Of a stretch of 22,799 nt of DNA, positions 1 through 8,853 are shown one piece after another. The stretch comes from Branchiostoma floridae (taxonomy: Eukaryota; Chordata; Leptocardii; Amphioxiformes; Branchiostomatidae), in the NCBI RefSeq assembly GCF_000003815.2, contig NC_049991.1, positions 22,162,206-22,185,004 of the forward strand, written 5' to 3'. The notes below the pieces were generated by a model, which saw nothing but the letters and a program-made list of their open reading frames with translations, did not search any database and was not told where the DNA came from. The first letter of the stretch is position 1. Every line of letters starts with the position of its first letter. The position numbers and the translations under genes are program-made.

Positions 1-14
1 TCAGACACCCGTGA

Positions 15-248
15 CTCACCTGTGCTCTGAGAAGCCTTGACTCACCTGTGCTCTGAGAAGCCTTGACTCACCTGTGCTCTGAGAAGCCTTGACTCACCTG
101 TGCTCTGGGAAGCCTTGACTCACCTGTGCTCTGAGAAGCCTTGACTCACCTGTGCTCTGAGAAGCCTTGACTCACCTGTGCTCTGAGAAGCCTTGACTCA
201 CCTGTGCTCTGAGAAGCCTTGACTCACCTGTGCTCTGAGAAGCCTTGA
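15..248. repeat. 26-bp minisatellite, 9 units, made of an exon end plus 5' splice site
   Basis: Nine head-to-tail 26-bp units start at 15, 41, 67, 93, 119, 145, 171, 197 and 223. Eight are identical; the unit at 93 has one A-to-G change. On the minus strand each unit reads as the last 16 or so bases of the exon at 228-408 (ending AGAGCACAG) followed by the donor GTGAGT, so the 5' splice site is present nine times at 26-bp spacing. The copy nearest the exon (unit 223-248) supplies the natural donor. Use of the second donor would add 26 nt and shift the frame; continued reading reaches a stop at 172-174. The array ends before position 14. Confidence 0.97.
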
Positions 249-408
249 CCAGGCCGATCTTGAAGATGTTCTTGAGGCGCTCCTTGAGGAGGAACTTCTT
301 GGCGCCGCCAGTGACGGAGATGAGCAGGTTGGGCGGCTCCAGCTGCCAGTGTTTGGTCATCAGCTCCCATAATGCCTCAGGGCGCACGTTCAGGCTCACA
401 CGGATGTA
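228..408 (-). CDS. TRPM-like protein, exon with start of the SLOG / TRPM homology region (partial gene)
   Basis: Internal exon of 181 nt: acceptor CTGTAG at 414-409, donor GTGAGT at 227-222. It is entered in phase 0 and left in phase 1. It encodes YIRVSLNVRPEALWELMTKH, then WQLEPPNLLISVTGGAKKF, then LLKERLKNIFKIGLVKASQST plus the first base of a Gly codon. The pattern of a YIRxS strand, an xxLWELMTxHWxLxxPNL helix/strand and SVTGGAKxF followed by RLKxIFxxGLVKAxQSTG is the signature of the N-terminal homology region of TRPM cation channels, a cytosolic Rossmann-like (SLOG) domain; in TRPM2 the equivalent fold binds ADP-ribose. Ion selectivity and ligand cannot be judged because the rest lies past the left edge. 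The donor is embedded in a 9-copy minisatellite and the acceptor side is copied twice in the upstream intron. Family call is strong; subfamily (TRPM2/8-like versus other) is uncertain. Confidence 0.9.
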
Positions 409-690
409 CTACAGAACATGGGGGAGGGGGGCGGCATCAGATTTGACCTTGATCTCTGTGTCATCATTTTCTTTTCTAAAACAGTTTTATCACCAGCTCC
501 CATAATGCCTCAGCACACGTTCAGGCTGACACGGATGCACTACAGAAGACGGGGGAGGGGGGCGTCTTTCAAATTTGACCTTGATCTTATTTGTCTGATC
601 ACAATTTTTATTTTCTAATGAAAACAATTTTATCATCAGCTCCCATAATGCCCAAGGATGCACACCTATCAAACTGACACAAATGTAAGG
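357..690 (-). repeat. Acceptor edge of the SLOG exon, three tandem copies
   Basis: The exon's first 50 or so bases and its 3' splice site (357-416) recur in the upstream intron at 488-547 and 632-687, each followed by related intron sequence (GGGGGAGGGGGGCG, then TTTGACCTTGATCT). The middle copy keeps the CTGTAG acceptor but lacks two bases and meets a stop after about nine codons. The outer copy stays open (YICVSL then WALWELMIK) but has lost the acceptor AG. They are best read as decaying pseudo-exon edges, not used exons. Confidence 0.9.
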
Positions 691-895
691 GGGAACATTT
701 TCACGCATCGGGGGAAACTATGCCAGAATATTCATGACCTTGACACTTGTGTCATACAATATACTTTTCCCCTCAACATTTTCATGTATCTTAGAGACTA
801 ATGTTTCTGGGAAGTGCACATGAATAAACAGCTCTTCTAAAATCCTGAGAAATAACCCATTTTTTTCATAAAAAAACAAAACACAATGCGCTCAC
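409..895 (-). other. Intron between the YTQRSP and YIRVS exons
   Basis: This 487-bp intron is bounded by donor GTGAGC (895-890) and acceptor CTGTAG (414-409). Its 3' half is occupied by the duplicated exon edge; the 5' half (about 690-895) is AT-rich, with nothing else recognised. Confidence 0.75.
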
Positions 896-1003
896 CGGTG
901 ACCTCTGCGTGTAGCCGCCCAAGCCGAGAAACTCGATCTCCCCAAACGAGCTCTCATGCAGGCCCTGGTCCTTGTGTTCCCGCACAAACCTGGACAACTT
1001 GTT
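896..1003 (-). CDS. TRPM-like protein, exon before the SLOG motif
   Basis: Internal exon of exactly 108 nt (36 codons), phase 0 at both ends. The acceptor is TTCCAG after a T-rich run (1009-1004) and the donor is CCG|GTGAGC. The peptide starts NKLSRFVREHKDQ and ends with HESSFGEIEFLGLGGYTQ then RSP. The FGEIEFxGLG element corresponds to the FGDIxFxG strand that precedes the (K)YIRLS strand in TRPM N-termini, which fits directly onto the next exon. No separate function can be assigned; it is part of the cytosolic N-terminal fold. The call rests on the clean splice sites, frame continuity and the position of this motif relative to the SLOG exon. Confidence 0.85.
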
Positions 1004-1456
1004 CTGGAATAAAAAAAAAAATTATGTCTTAATATTGGTAGTTAATTATTCACTTCAATACAAAATCTATATCAGTTTTCTGCTTGGACCTTCTGCAGAT
1101 TATAATGTCTTGATGAACTGGTAAAGTCCGCCAGAGTACAGGACAACCAAGTCTTGCAACCATCTACCTTAGTACAGCTGCAATTGGTGTAATGGGAGAG
1201 CTTGTTGAATGAACATTGTGAGGATGTCAGGGGCACATTTCCCTTGAGTGAAGGAACCAATCATTTTTGGGTCATGTGCATGTGGCAGGACAACATCAGA
1301 GATTGGACATCCCTCAGCCTGCAGGAAAGGCTGGCTGTAGCAGAATACAGTCCTGGAGACAACTCTCCATCTTCTTGTCTACCTTGTCCATCAACGACCC
1401 CCAACGACCAGGAGGTCAAGGGACTAGGTAGGTAGGTAGCATGTTGCCATGGTTAC
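1004..1456 (-). other. Intron between the CSTQ and NKLSR exons
   Basis: Bounded by donor GTAACC (1456-1451) and acceptor TTCCAG. It has a poly-T/poly-A run near 1011-1020. At 1420-1440 the plus strand reads CAAGGGACTAGGTAGGTAGGTAG, a tetranucleotide run that could be the tail of a plus-strand LINE fragment covering about 1075-1440, but no reverse-transcriptase motif was recognised. Confidence 0.6.
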
Positions 1457-1648
1457 CTGTGTAGAGCAGGCATTAGCAATCCTCATCCACTGACAGTACA
1501 GGCCGTTCTCTGCGTCAGCTGTGTACACATGCCGGGGGGGTTCTCCGTTTCCCTGGGAGGGGGGCGGCAGTATGGGGGGGTCCCCATAACCGGAGGGGGG
1601 TGGGGCGTTCGACATGTGGGCGTACGTCTCTTTCAACATGACGGCCTC
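1457..1648 (-). CDS. TRPM-like protein, first common exon after the alternative first exons
   Basis: Internal exon of 192 nt (64 codons), phase 0 at both ends. Acceptor TTCTTCTGAG (ending 1649), donor CAG|GTAACC. It begins EAVMLKETYAHMS, has a proline-rich middle (NAPPPSG, DPPILPPPSQG, EPPRHVYT), and ends GLYCQWMRIANACSTQ. The proline-rich part is probably a flexible linker; the C-terminal third has two Cys and leads into the conserved FGEIEF strand of the next exon. An in-frame ATG at 1639 could in principle initiate, but the open frame continues through the acceptor. The acceptor is GAGGAG, so two AGs three bases apart are available. Proline codons coincide with long C/G runs. No paralogue of this stretch was recognised; assignment rests on splice sites and phase. 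Confidence 0.75.
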
Positions 1649-2587
1649 CTCAGAAGAAACTGACTGTTACGTTATCCATGGTTTGATTATACTCCAGCGC
1701 AGAAAATTTCACATTTAGGTGCACAGCAGGAACCCAACATGCCAGGGACTAGTTCCGACTGGTATTAAAAACTGTCAGGCACAGAAAATCACCAGAACAG
1801 CAGAACCGAGGAATCAAGTGTCAATCAGACAGAAAGCCTTAAATGCTTTTCAGACACCCTCCAGTAAAACAATGGTCACAATTGGATGTGCACGCTCCAT
1901 CTAGTTCTGTCCTCTTGCTGCTACAATCCACTGCTGAAATTATCAGACTATAGAAAACATTCCATCATCAGACAGCGATTATTTCAACATAATTTGAACA
2001 GTAGAAATGCCGACAGGATCCCAACAGAAATGCTCCTCTCAGTAATGACCTCATATATATTCTGAACCAGCCTGGTGGTAATATATTCCAATCGTAACGA
2101 AGTTGTCCCGGATTCGGGGGGCCGTGTTTGGGACGGGATGTAATAAGGATTGATTCTGCATAACATTAGGCTAAACTAAGTCAACACTGGGATCACATCA
2201 ACAGGAGCACATGAAACAGACAGGGACATATTGTAAAATATGCTGATTCTAAAGAAATTAATAATGCTGAGCTGGAAAATCAACATGCAAAAAGATTCTG
2301 AGGAGAGGATCCACAACTGTGAGTTGTCAGTTTCAGGGAGTAACAATTTACATAATAGTCAGGTTCATATTTCAAGGTTTTCTTTAGCCTCCTGTTTCCA
2401 TTCTGACAGTCTTACCAAATCTCCTGACGTATCATAAGAACTATGGAAACAACCCTGCCTGAGTGACCAATTCTACCCGCATTAAAAACTTATAATGAAA
2501 TGATTAGTTTTTTTTTCTAAAAAATAAGCCTATTCCACTGTAAAATTAAATTCCTACCAACGTTTCCTCCTTTCCAGTACCATACGG
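1649..2587 (-). other. Intron sequence, nothing recognised
   Basis: AT-rich non-coding sequence with only short open frames on either strand. No splice-bounded exon, transposon terminus or RNA gene was seen. Confidence 0.5.
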
Positions 2588-3190
2588 CTTGCATTTTATG
2601 AGTCACCTCTACTCTTCTGATTGTTTTGAATAGAAAATGGTAAGGCGTTCAGAAAACAAGTATTTCAATTAGTTCTGCCTGCCCAGTGAGACAGATTCTG
2701 GAGTGGCCGCTGTCTGGTAACTAATCCTGGAGTAATTTCATCAGGTTGGAAAATCACTGAATAACGAGGCTCCTTATTCACAACCAGGATCCATGTATAT
2801 TAAACAGTTTTTCGGTGACCATCTGTCACCTTACTCAGGGCATCATATACTTGCATTTTACTAGCCTGGAGCTCCCTGGGGCACCTCTACTCATCGGAAC
2901 AAGTGTTACATATGCAGAGGTTTGATGATTGTTTTAAATAAAAACTGGTAGGATGGTAGGGCGTTCAGAAAACAAGGATTTCATCTAGTCCTGCCTGCAC
3001 ACGACTGCAGGATTGTGAGACAGATTCTGGAGTGGTCACACTGTCTGGTAATTAATCCTTCAGTAATTTCATCAGGTTGGAAAATCACTGAACAACGAGG
3101 CTCCTTATTCAAAACCAGGATCTATGTAATACTATATTAAACAGCCTGCGCTTTGGTGACCATCTGTCACCTTACTCAGGGCATCATATA
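2588..3190. repeat. Tandem duplication, two diverged units of about 260 and 340 bp
   Basis: Unit 1 (about 2588-2849) and unit 2 (about 2850-3190) share, in order, CTTGCATTTTA, CACCTCTACTC, GGCGTTCAGAAAACAAG, GAGACAGATTCTGGAGTGG, AATTTCATCAGGTTGGAAAA, AACGAGGCTCCTTATTC and the closing CCTTACTCAGGGCATCATAT. Unit 2 carries extra insertions. No coding potential. Confidence 0.9.
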
Positions 3191-3439
3191 CTTCTTAGTA
3201 GGTGAGTAATAATAAATGAATAAATGGATAACAGTCTGAGGTTATGCAGCACAACATACAGTGAAGTTTTAACGTTACATGTTGTTTTAAACTGCCAAAT
3301 TGTTCCCAACCACTGAACACTCTCCAAAGTTCTAAATGTACTAGTAAAGGGGTTAGCGTATGTCATATACCCAGCAGTCAATCCAAAAACAGTGTGGCCA
3401 CGATCCAGATCTATAGATGCAGCCACTTGAAGTCAAATT

Positions 3440-3680
3440 AATTAGACATGTAAATATGAAAGTGTCAGCCAACAGGGGTCGTGGTAGACTGAGAAAAACT
3501 TGGTTGGAGTGTGTTAGGAAGAACATGAAGGTATGCGGACTGACAGGGGTCGACTCACTGGACAGGGCCGCAATTGGAAGCGTGGTGTGAAGACTGGCCG
3601 ACTGCTGCCTACCCCTGCGTCAGGGAGCCCAGCAGCAGAATAATCAAACAAAGGATATTGAGTGAGTGAGTGAGTGAATT
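3440..3680 (+). pseudogene. LINE 3' end fragment (reverse-transcriptase ORF C-terminus and GTGA tail)
   Basis: The plus strand reads SANRGRGRLRKTWLECVRKN, then MKVCGLTGVDSLDRAAIGSV and a stop. The GRGRxRKTWLECVRxDMK...GLTGVDxxDRAxW pattern is typical of the far C-terminus of ORF2 in non-LTR retrotransposons. Downstream the short 3' UTR ends in a GTGA run (about 3661-3676), a usual LINE tail. Upstream the frame is broken by stops near 3445, so this is a 5'-truncated dead copy. It lies in the intron, antisense to the host gene. Confidence 0.8.
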
Positions 3681-3884
3681 ACAAGTCACCTGCAAGACCT
3701 CTCCCCATCCTGGCATGGTTACAGGTTCCCTTTCCAGAGTTCCCTCTGCAGGTTTCATGTCCAGCTCCAGACTTACTACAGTTGCAGGCAGGCCAGCTCC
3801 CTTACACACACTCATCCGGGGGCTAATTGGATTGCACTGTACAAGCTGAAAATGCCACGGACACTTAATGCTAATTTCCTCACC

Positions 3885-3965
3885 TCACTCTGGTGAAAAT
3901 GAGTGCCTAGCTTTCATTAGGGGCGTGCCTCGGATAGGACGCTAAAATGGAGATCCCACGTGGTA
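3885..3965 (+). mobile_element. Headless SINE-related core fragment
   Basis: The block CTCACTCTGGTGAAAATGAGTG followed by CCTCGGATAGGACGCTAAAA and TGGAGATCCC matches the body of the tRNA-derived SINE at 8388-8853 (CTCAAGTGGAAAATGAG, CCTCGGATAGGACGTTAAA, TGGAGGTCCC). No tRNA-like head precedes it. Confidence 0.7.
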
Positions 3966-4705
3966 AAATAGGCAGATCTGGGGAATGTTCCGGCTGGTTG
4001 TACAACAGACATGTCTTTGATTAATTAACCATCCATGGTTCACTGTTCATGGCACTTATCCAGACATTTCCTGGTACATTAACCCTGTATATACTGTACA
4101 CATCTCTGCCCTGTCACCAGCAGCAACAGATAGAGAAGAAACAATTTGGAACCAGATGTAGGTACGTACTTTTCACACACCGGTATTGATCTTACAGGGA
4201 TTCTTTAGTTGACAGGTCACGACTGTCAGGGCTTTGGGCAAAATCTTAAACTTCCTGGTAAGGTATTCCTACTCCAACATCCTAATCTAGATTCATGCAG
4301 GACTGGACCAAGATCATTTTGTGATGTAAGAAAACTTTCACGGTAAGAAAAGCTGGATTTCAGGTCAGCCATGTCAGAACCTGTAAAATCATCAATAAGA
4401 CTGGCCTGATTCTGTCTCCCTGTCAGACGCACGGACGACTGTGAATCACAAGAACATGACAGACAGCAAACCTTTCTGCAAACAGACTGGAGTAGACTGG
4501 CTTTCCTAATTTCTGTGGAAAACTCTGAGTGAGAAAAAAAGCGTATGACTCTGTTGCTTCTGCGGGAAACTCAGACTGTCGTGAGTGTTTCTGTGCCTTG
4601 CTAGTTGCTATCTTAATCTGAACTGGAGGTGAAATCCCGGGGTGAATGTCTCCAGCCCTCCTGATTCTGTCTCACTCTCAGATGCATGGACGACCAAGCA
4701 GACGC

Positions 4706-5252
4706 ATGGACGACTGTGAATCATGAAGACACGACAGACACCAAGCAGACGCATGGACGGCTGTGAATCAAGGAGACACGACAGACACCAAGCAGACGCA
4801 TGGACGACTGTGAATCATGAAGACACGACAGACACCAAGCAGACGCATGGACGGCTGTGAATCATGGAGACACGACAGACACCAAGCAGACGCATGGACG
4901 GCTGTGAATCATGGAGACACGACAGACACCAAGCAGACGCACGGACGGCTGTGAATCATGGAGACACGACAGACACCAAGCAGACGCATGGACGACTGTG
5001 AATCATGAAGACACGACAGACACCAAGCAGACGCATGGACGGCTGTGAATCATGGAGACACGACAGACACCAAGCAGACGCATGGACGGCTGTGAATCAT
5101 GGAGACACGACAGACACCAAGCAGACGCATGGACGGCTGTGAATCATGGAGACACGACAGACACCAAGCAGACGCACGGACGGCTGTGAATCATGGAGAC
5201 ACGACAGACACCAAGCAGACGCATGGACGGCTGTGAATCATGGAGACACGAC
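4706..5252. repeat. 47-bp minisatellite, 11 full units plus a partial
   Basis: Units start every 47 bp from 4706 to 5223 and read ATGGACGRCTGTGAATCATG, then RAGACACGACAGACACCAAG and CAGACGC. Variants (GACGAC or GACGGC, ATGAAG or ATGGAG, ACGG or ATGG) recur in blocks, suggesting multi-unit duplications. A single related unit lies outside the array at about 4429-4476 (ACGGACGACTGTGAATCAC), with the same following sequence TTTCTGCAAACAG as the array's right edge. Open frames across it are by-products of the repeat. Confidence 0.96.
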
Positions 5253-5299
5253 AGAATACTTTCTGCAAACAGCAGACCTTACAATAGTGGCAGCAACCT

Positions 5300-6034
5300 T
5301 TAATCTGGAGGTGAAGTCTTTGGGAAATGTCCCAAGCTCTACAACACCACAACTTTCATTTTCTCTGTTTTTCCCATTTGTGGCTGGCAGGAAGCCCAGG
5401 CCTGACAGGATGTCTGCAGACTGAGATCACAGTAATGTATTACACACATGTACTGTACGTAATGGTATGGTACAAGTTTCTGAGCTATGGTGCAGTGGTG
5501 CCACCTTTCTGTTCACTGCAGTACTGCACAGCACACATTCCATACAATACAATAGGACGCTCTAACCAATTCCCAATGACAGAGGCATGAGCTGGTAATG
5601 TCCCCAGGAATATGGCCAGAGCACACAGGCTCACCCCTACTCTTGTGTGCTGGGTTCTTTAATGTTTTTTTAAAAGGGAAATAAAGTGAAAGTGAAAGGA
5701 AATCTGATAGCTGAACACAGGTCAATAAAATCTTAGGTCTTGTTTTTGGGGTCAGGGCCACTCTTGGAACATTTTCTCTATAGTGGCCACCTGTCTATAG
5801 TGGCCACATTTCTCCAGTCCCTAGAGTGGCTGCTATAGACAGGTTTGACTATGCATATATTTGATTTGGCTGTTCTGAGCACCCACAGCCAGGGCTAGCC
5901 CTGCTGACACAGACTTTTCTATAATACTCATATCCGGTTTGATACTAGTGAGTCCCATTCATCAATTAATCTTACAAAGTACCCAAACGTCCTCCATGAT
6001 GTTCTAAACATCACGACCTTGAAACAGCACTAAC
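5300..6034 (-). other. Intron sequence inside copy 1, repeat-derived
   Basis: About 5350-5720 and 5840-5900 align with 7257-7590 and 7820-7880 in copy 2. The segment near 5640-5660 (TGTGTGCTGGGTTCTTTAAT) is the reverse complement of the SINE-body motif ACGTTAAAGAACCCAGCACA. Between 5775 and 5850, TATAGTGGCCAC occurs twice in direct orientation and an inverted version (GTGGCTGCTATAGACAGG) follows. No gene seen. Confidence 0.65.
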
Positions 6035-6175
6035 CTTGCCAAACCAGCCCTGCGTGAGTCTGTCCAGAAACGACCGGCCGAACGTCCTCTGCAGCTGACC
6101 TTCGATGTCCTTCAGCATCATTTCCTCAACAACAACATCCCCCAACCCCTTATATTTGAGACGCCTCTGCGACAT
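6035..6175 (-). CDS. TRPM-like gene, alternative first exon (copy 1)
   Basis: A 47-codon open exon, from ATG at 6175-6173 to donor GGCAAG|GTTAGT at 6034. The peptide is MSQRRLKYKGLGDVVVEE, then MMLKDIEGQLQRTFGRSF and LDRLTQGWFGK. It is a paralogue of the exon at 9407-9562. Differences are mostly conservative or silent, and both keep start, frame, phase 0 and donor. An in-frame TGA lies eight codons upstream in both copies, and the sequence before ATG is purine-rich with no polypyrimidine tract, so a first exon is more likely than an internal one. The start has A at -3. It would splice in frame to the exon at 1648. The charged, amphipathic 18-40 stretch could be helical. The protein family of this short piece is not recognised; expression is unproven. 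Confidence 0.65.
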
Positions 6176-6935
6176 CTTACATGTCTCAAATGTTCACTCA
6201 AGTTTCCAACCTTACTAAAGTCTCAATCTTTGCCCAGACTACCAGTTTCCAACCTGACCTTAGAACACTAAATACAGTCTCCACGCTAACGTTAGACGTT
6301 AGAACACTAACACACAGAGCAAACATACGTGATCAAAACTTCACACTTATGATGCGTTGCCCGAGAGGTAACACAAAAAGTTTCCTTAATCATTAAGTTA
6401 AACGCAAACACACATAAATAAGTTAAAACGTCTTGTGTAATGTGTTGTTAACCAAACAAAAGTCAAAACTGACATCTCCAAGCTGAAAACTGGTGTGGCA
6501 AAGTCCAGGCCATGGAGACAGACATTCCACCAGTGTCACACAACTTCACTACCAGCCAGCAGACCATGACTTAAACAACCAAAAGAAATCAAACATGTCA
6601 ACTCTGTGTTTGAGTTCAACAACAAGATCAGTGCAACCCTGTCACGTTACCAGGCAGTAGAACTGGGGGGTGGGGGGTTTTGGAGGGGGACAGAGCTGTC
6701 TGGAAAGAAAGAGTACTAGTGGACCTAGTCCGGGCAAGCCGCCCGTAATGATGATGAGGGGGGCAGCTCTAAGAGGCAGTGAGTCTAACACATCAACAAA
6801 TCTAAATCTGAAGAGACACAGACAAGGGTTCGAGAGGGCGGATTGCCCAGTGCAAGTAAAAGTACCGAATCAGGTAAGTGCAAGTCCAAATGTAATACCT
6901 GTTGGGCCTGAAAAGTGTGATTTTTCCACAAGGGT
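6176..6935 (-). promoter_or_regulatory. Upstream DNA of alternative first exon, copy 1 (candidate promoter region)
   Basis: This stretch is upstream of the minus-strand start at 6175 and aligns with 9563-10575 upstream of the paralogous exon. Shared blocks include TGTTCACTCAAGTTTCCAAC, AAACACACATAAAT(A/G)AGTTAAA and CTGTAATACCTG-type sequence near the far end. The duplication therefore carried upstream DNA along with the exon. No TATA box or initiator could be assigned with confidence. Confidence 0.4.
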
Positions 6936-6939
6936 TTTT

Positions 6940-7030
6940 CACTTCACTCAGGTGAAAATGAATGCCTTAGCTTTGGTTAGGGCTGTGCCTTGGATAGGGC
7001 ACTAAGTGGAGATCCTTTGTTTGAGGAGAG
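6940..7030 (+). mobile_element. Headless SINE-related core fragment
   Basis: Carries CACTCAGGTGAAAATGAATG, then GCCTTGGATAGGGCACTAAG, TGGAGATCC and TTGAGGAGAGTCA, the same order as the SINE at 8388-8853. It is the copy-2 partner of 3885-3965 and is older than the duplication. Confidence 0.65.
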
Positions 7031-7874
7031 TCATGGCTTTAACACAGCTGCAACAGAGTTATAGTGTCCAAGCTAAAAACTCATTCCAAGTAAAAATCTG
7101 ATCTTGAGTTCGGTTGGACAGTATATATAGAACAGGCATGGTTTAAGCCTTCCATGGTTCACTGTTCATGGCACTTTTACAGTAAAATAACAGTAACTGT
7201 TATAGGAAAGGTTTGCAACATTCCCCAGTCCCCAGCTCTACAATACAAGAAGTTTGAGTTTCTATAACTTTGTCCCATTTGTGGCTGGCAGCGAGTTTGT
7301 GCCTGACAAAAAATCTGCAGTCACTGAGATCACAGTAATGTAACAGTTACTGTACGTAATGTTATAATAATGGTACACATTTCTGTGCAATGGTGCAGTG
7401 GTGCCACCTTACTGTTCACTACAGTACTGCTCAGGCCACACAATACAATTATAGGAAAAGACCAAATGAGAGAGAAGCATGAGCTGAGGCTGACACCAGT
7501 TTCTTGTGTGTTGGGTTTTTTAACGTGTAGTCCTCCAAAGAAGAATAAAAGTGTAAGTGAAAGGAAATCTGATTGCTGAACACAATTTGATAAATAAATG
7601 TCTGTATTGGGGGCGATCCATGCCTCAAACCATGATAAAGAACCCATTACCCAAGGGAGTAAGGAACCTTTCCAGTGTGAGTAGACATCAAATTAATCTG
7701 TCCAGATGCGCAGCTTGACTCTCCAGCACATTAACCTGTGTATTAATGCCTGCAATCAGGACAAGACGGTTGTTGGGTCATGACTTATAATGTAGGCTTG
7801 AGGACCCTGTACCCGCCCTGATATATTTATCTATTTATGTATTGGTTTGGCTGTTCAGCACACACAGCCAGGGC

Positions 7875-8258
7875 TGCCAAACTTCAGTTCAATTCAGTTC
7901 AGTTCAGGTCATCCTCATACGAGGTGCCATTAACAATGTCTAACCATGCGTTTCTATCAAGCATGGCAGCTAGCAGATTGTAGTCCTTTAACCAAACCTC
8001 CTCCTCCAAAACTTTCTTAAGTGTCAGGTTCGGTCGTCCCCTTTTTCTCTTTGCGTCAGGTTCCCAGAGGAGAACTTTGGCAGCCATCTCCTCATGACGT
8101 GCTACATGGCCAGCAAGGGCCAGTCTTCTTTTCTGAATAGTTCTAGAGATCGGGGGAAGTCCATTGTACAGTTTTTTGTTTCCTATGCGACTCTGCCAGG
8201 GTACATTTAGAGCATAACGAAGCAGACGGGTGTAGTTACCATCCAGTTTGCCCAACTA
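7875..8258 (-). pseudogene. 5'-truncated LINE fragment (reverse-transcriptase ORF C-terminus)
   Basis: A 118-residue open frame at 8255-7899 ends at a natural stop. It contains LDGNYTRLLRYALNVPWQSR, then NKKLYNGLPPISRTIQKRRL, ALAGHVARHEE, KRKRGRPNLTLKKVL and WLKDYNLL...DRNAWLDIVNG. The order TRLLR(x)ALN.SW, (N)K.LYG.LP..S..I..RRL..AGH..R and RGRP..T is characteristic of the C-terminal tail of non-LTR retrotransposon reverse transcriptases. The polymerase and endonuclease domains are absent. Immediately 3' is a GAACT/GAATT run (7880-7905 on the plus strand reads CAGTTCAATTCAGTTCAGTT), the usual LINE tail. It is in the same orientation as the host gene, within an intron, and is absent from copy 1 of the duplication. 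Confidence 0.88.
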
Positions 8259-8387
8259 GCCTGCCCTATTACAAAGGGCCTGTTGACAGAGACAATACAG
8301 CTTTGAAGTTTAATACTTTTGTTGATTCAATTTGCTCTCACAGTTGTCCAAACATGTCCAAATGTATATGTAGCGATAGATTGTGGT

Positions 8388-8853
8388 GACCACGTGGCGC
8401 AGCGGTAGCATGTTCGGATTTGCACCGAGAGGTTGCGGGTTCGAATCCGCCTACCGTGCCACCGATCTTGTGCCCTTGGGAAAGGCACTTTACACGACTT
8501 TCCTCACTTTACTCAAGTGGAAAATGAGTCGTCCCTCGGATAGGACGTTAAATGGAGGTCCCGTGTATGGGGAGAGTCACACCCCATGCACGTTAAAGAA
8601 CCCCCACACGTGCGATTGTGCGGTGTGGATGGAGCAAACCATTCTGTCTGGAGTTGGTGATTCACTACAAATCACCCGGGCGGAGGCCTGGTGAACCTTC
8701 GTGTCGTATCAGCCACACGGTGATTTACATCATTCACCATACCCCGGAGAGGAGATAGGTGCCGCCAGGGGACTAAAATGCCTACTGATACAGCACAACA
8801 TGTTGTGCTGCCCCTACGGCTGATTAAAAGGCTATGGGACGAACGAACGAGCG
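8388..8853 (+). mobile_element. tRNA-derived SINE with intact A and B boxes
   Basis: The head (about 8388-8460) resembles a tRNA gene. The A box is TGGCGCAGCGG (8395-8405) and the B box GGTTCGAATCC (8438-8448, a perfect consensus), so an internal RNA polymerase III promoter is present. The body follows (CCCTTGGGAAAGGCACTTTA, CCTCGGATAGGACGTTAAA, CACGTTAAAGAACCC), with a 3' tail of ACGA repeats (about 8838-8853). It is not a tRNA gene because the head is fused to a long body and the acceptor stem does not close cleanly. Family name not known to me. Headless relatives lie at 3885, 6940 and 11255, and a reverse copy near 14240. Confidence 0.85.

Larger units (their letters stand above)
3885..6935. 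repeat. Copy 1 of a tandem segmental duplication of about 3 kb
   Basis: Landmarks appear here and again in the same order in copy 2: a SINE-core block at 3885-3955 (copy 2: 6940-7010), CCATGGTTCACTGTTCATGG near 4032 (7152), CCCATTTGTGGCTGGCAG near 5375 (7275), GTGCAGTGGTGCCACC near 5490 (7395), GTGAAAGGAAATCTGAT near 5692 (7556), CACAGCCAGGGCT near 5883 (7862), the exon at 6035-6175 (9407-9562) and the stretch up to about 6930 (10570). Copy 1 has gained the 47-bp minisatellite; it lacks the LINE, SINE and MITE insertions of copy 2. Ends are estimated by eye. Confidence 0.85.

Noticed and set aside
490-708. Additional TRPM exon (YICVSL...WALWELMIK)
   Set aside because: The copy has lost its acceptor AG and runs into intron sequence; it is a duplicated exon edge.
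4706-5252. CRISPR-like array
   Set aside because: Units are contiguous with no unique spacers, and the host is eukaryotic.
5146-5424. Open frame METRQTPSRRTDGC...
   Set aside because: Mostly translation of the 47-bp minisatellite.
8388-8460. A functional tRNA gene
   Set aside because: A and B boxes are present, but the segment is fused to a SINE body and tail and lacks a properly closing acceptor stem.
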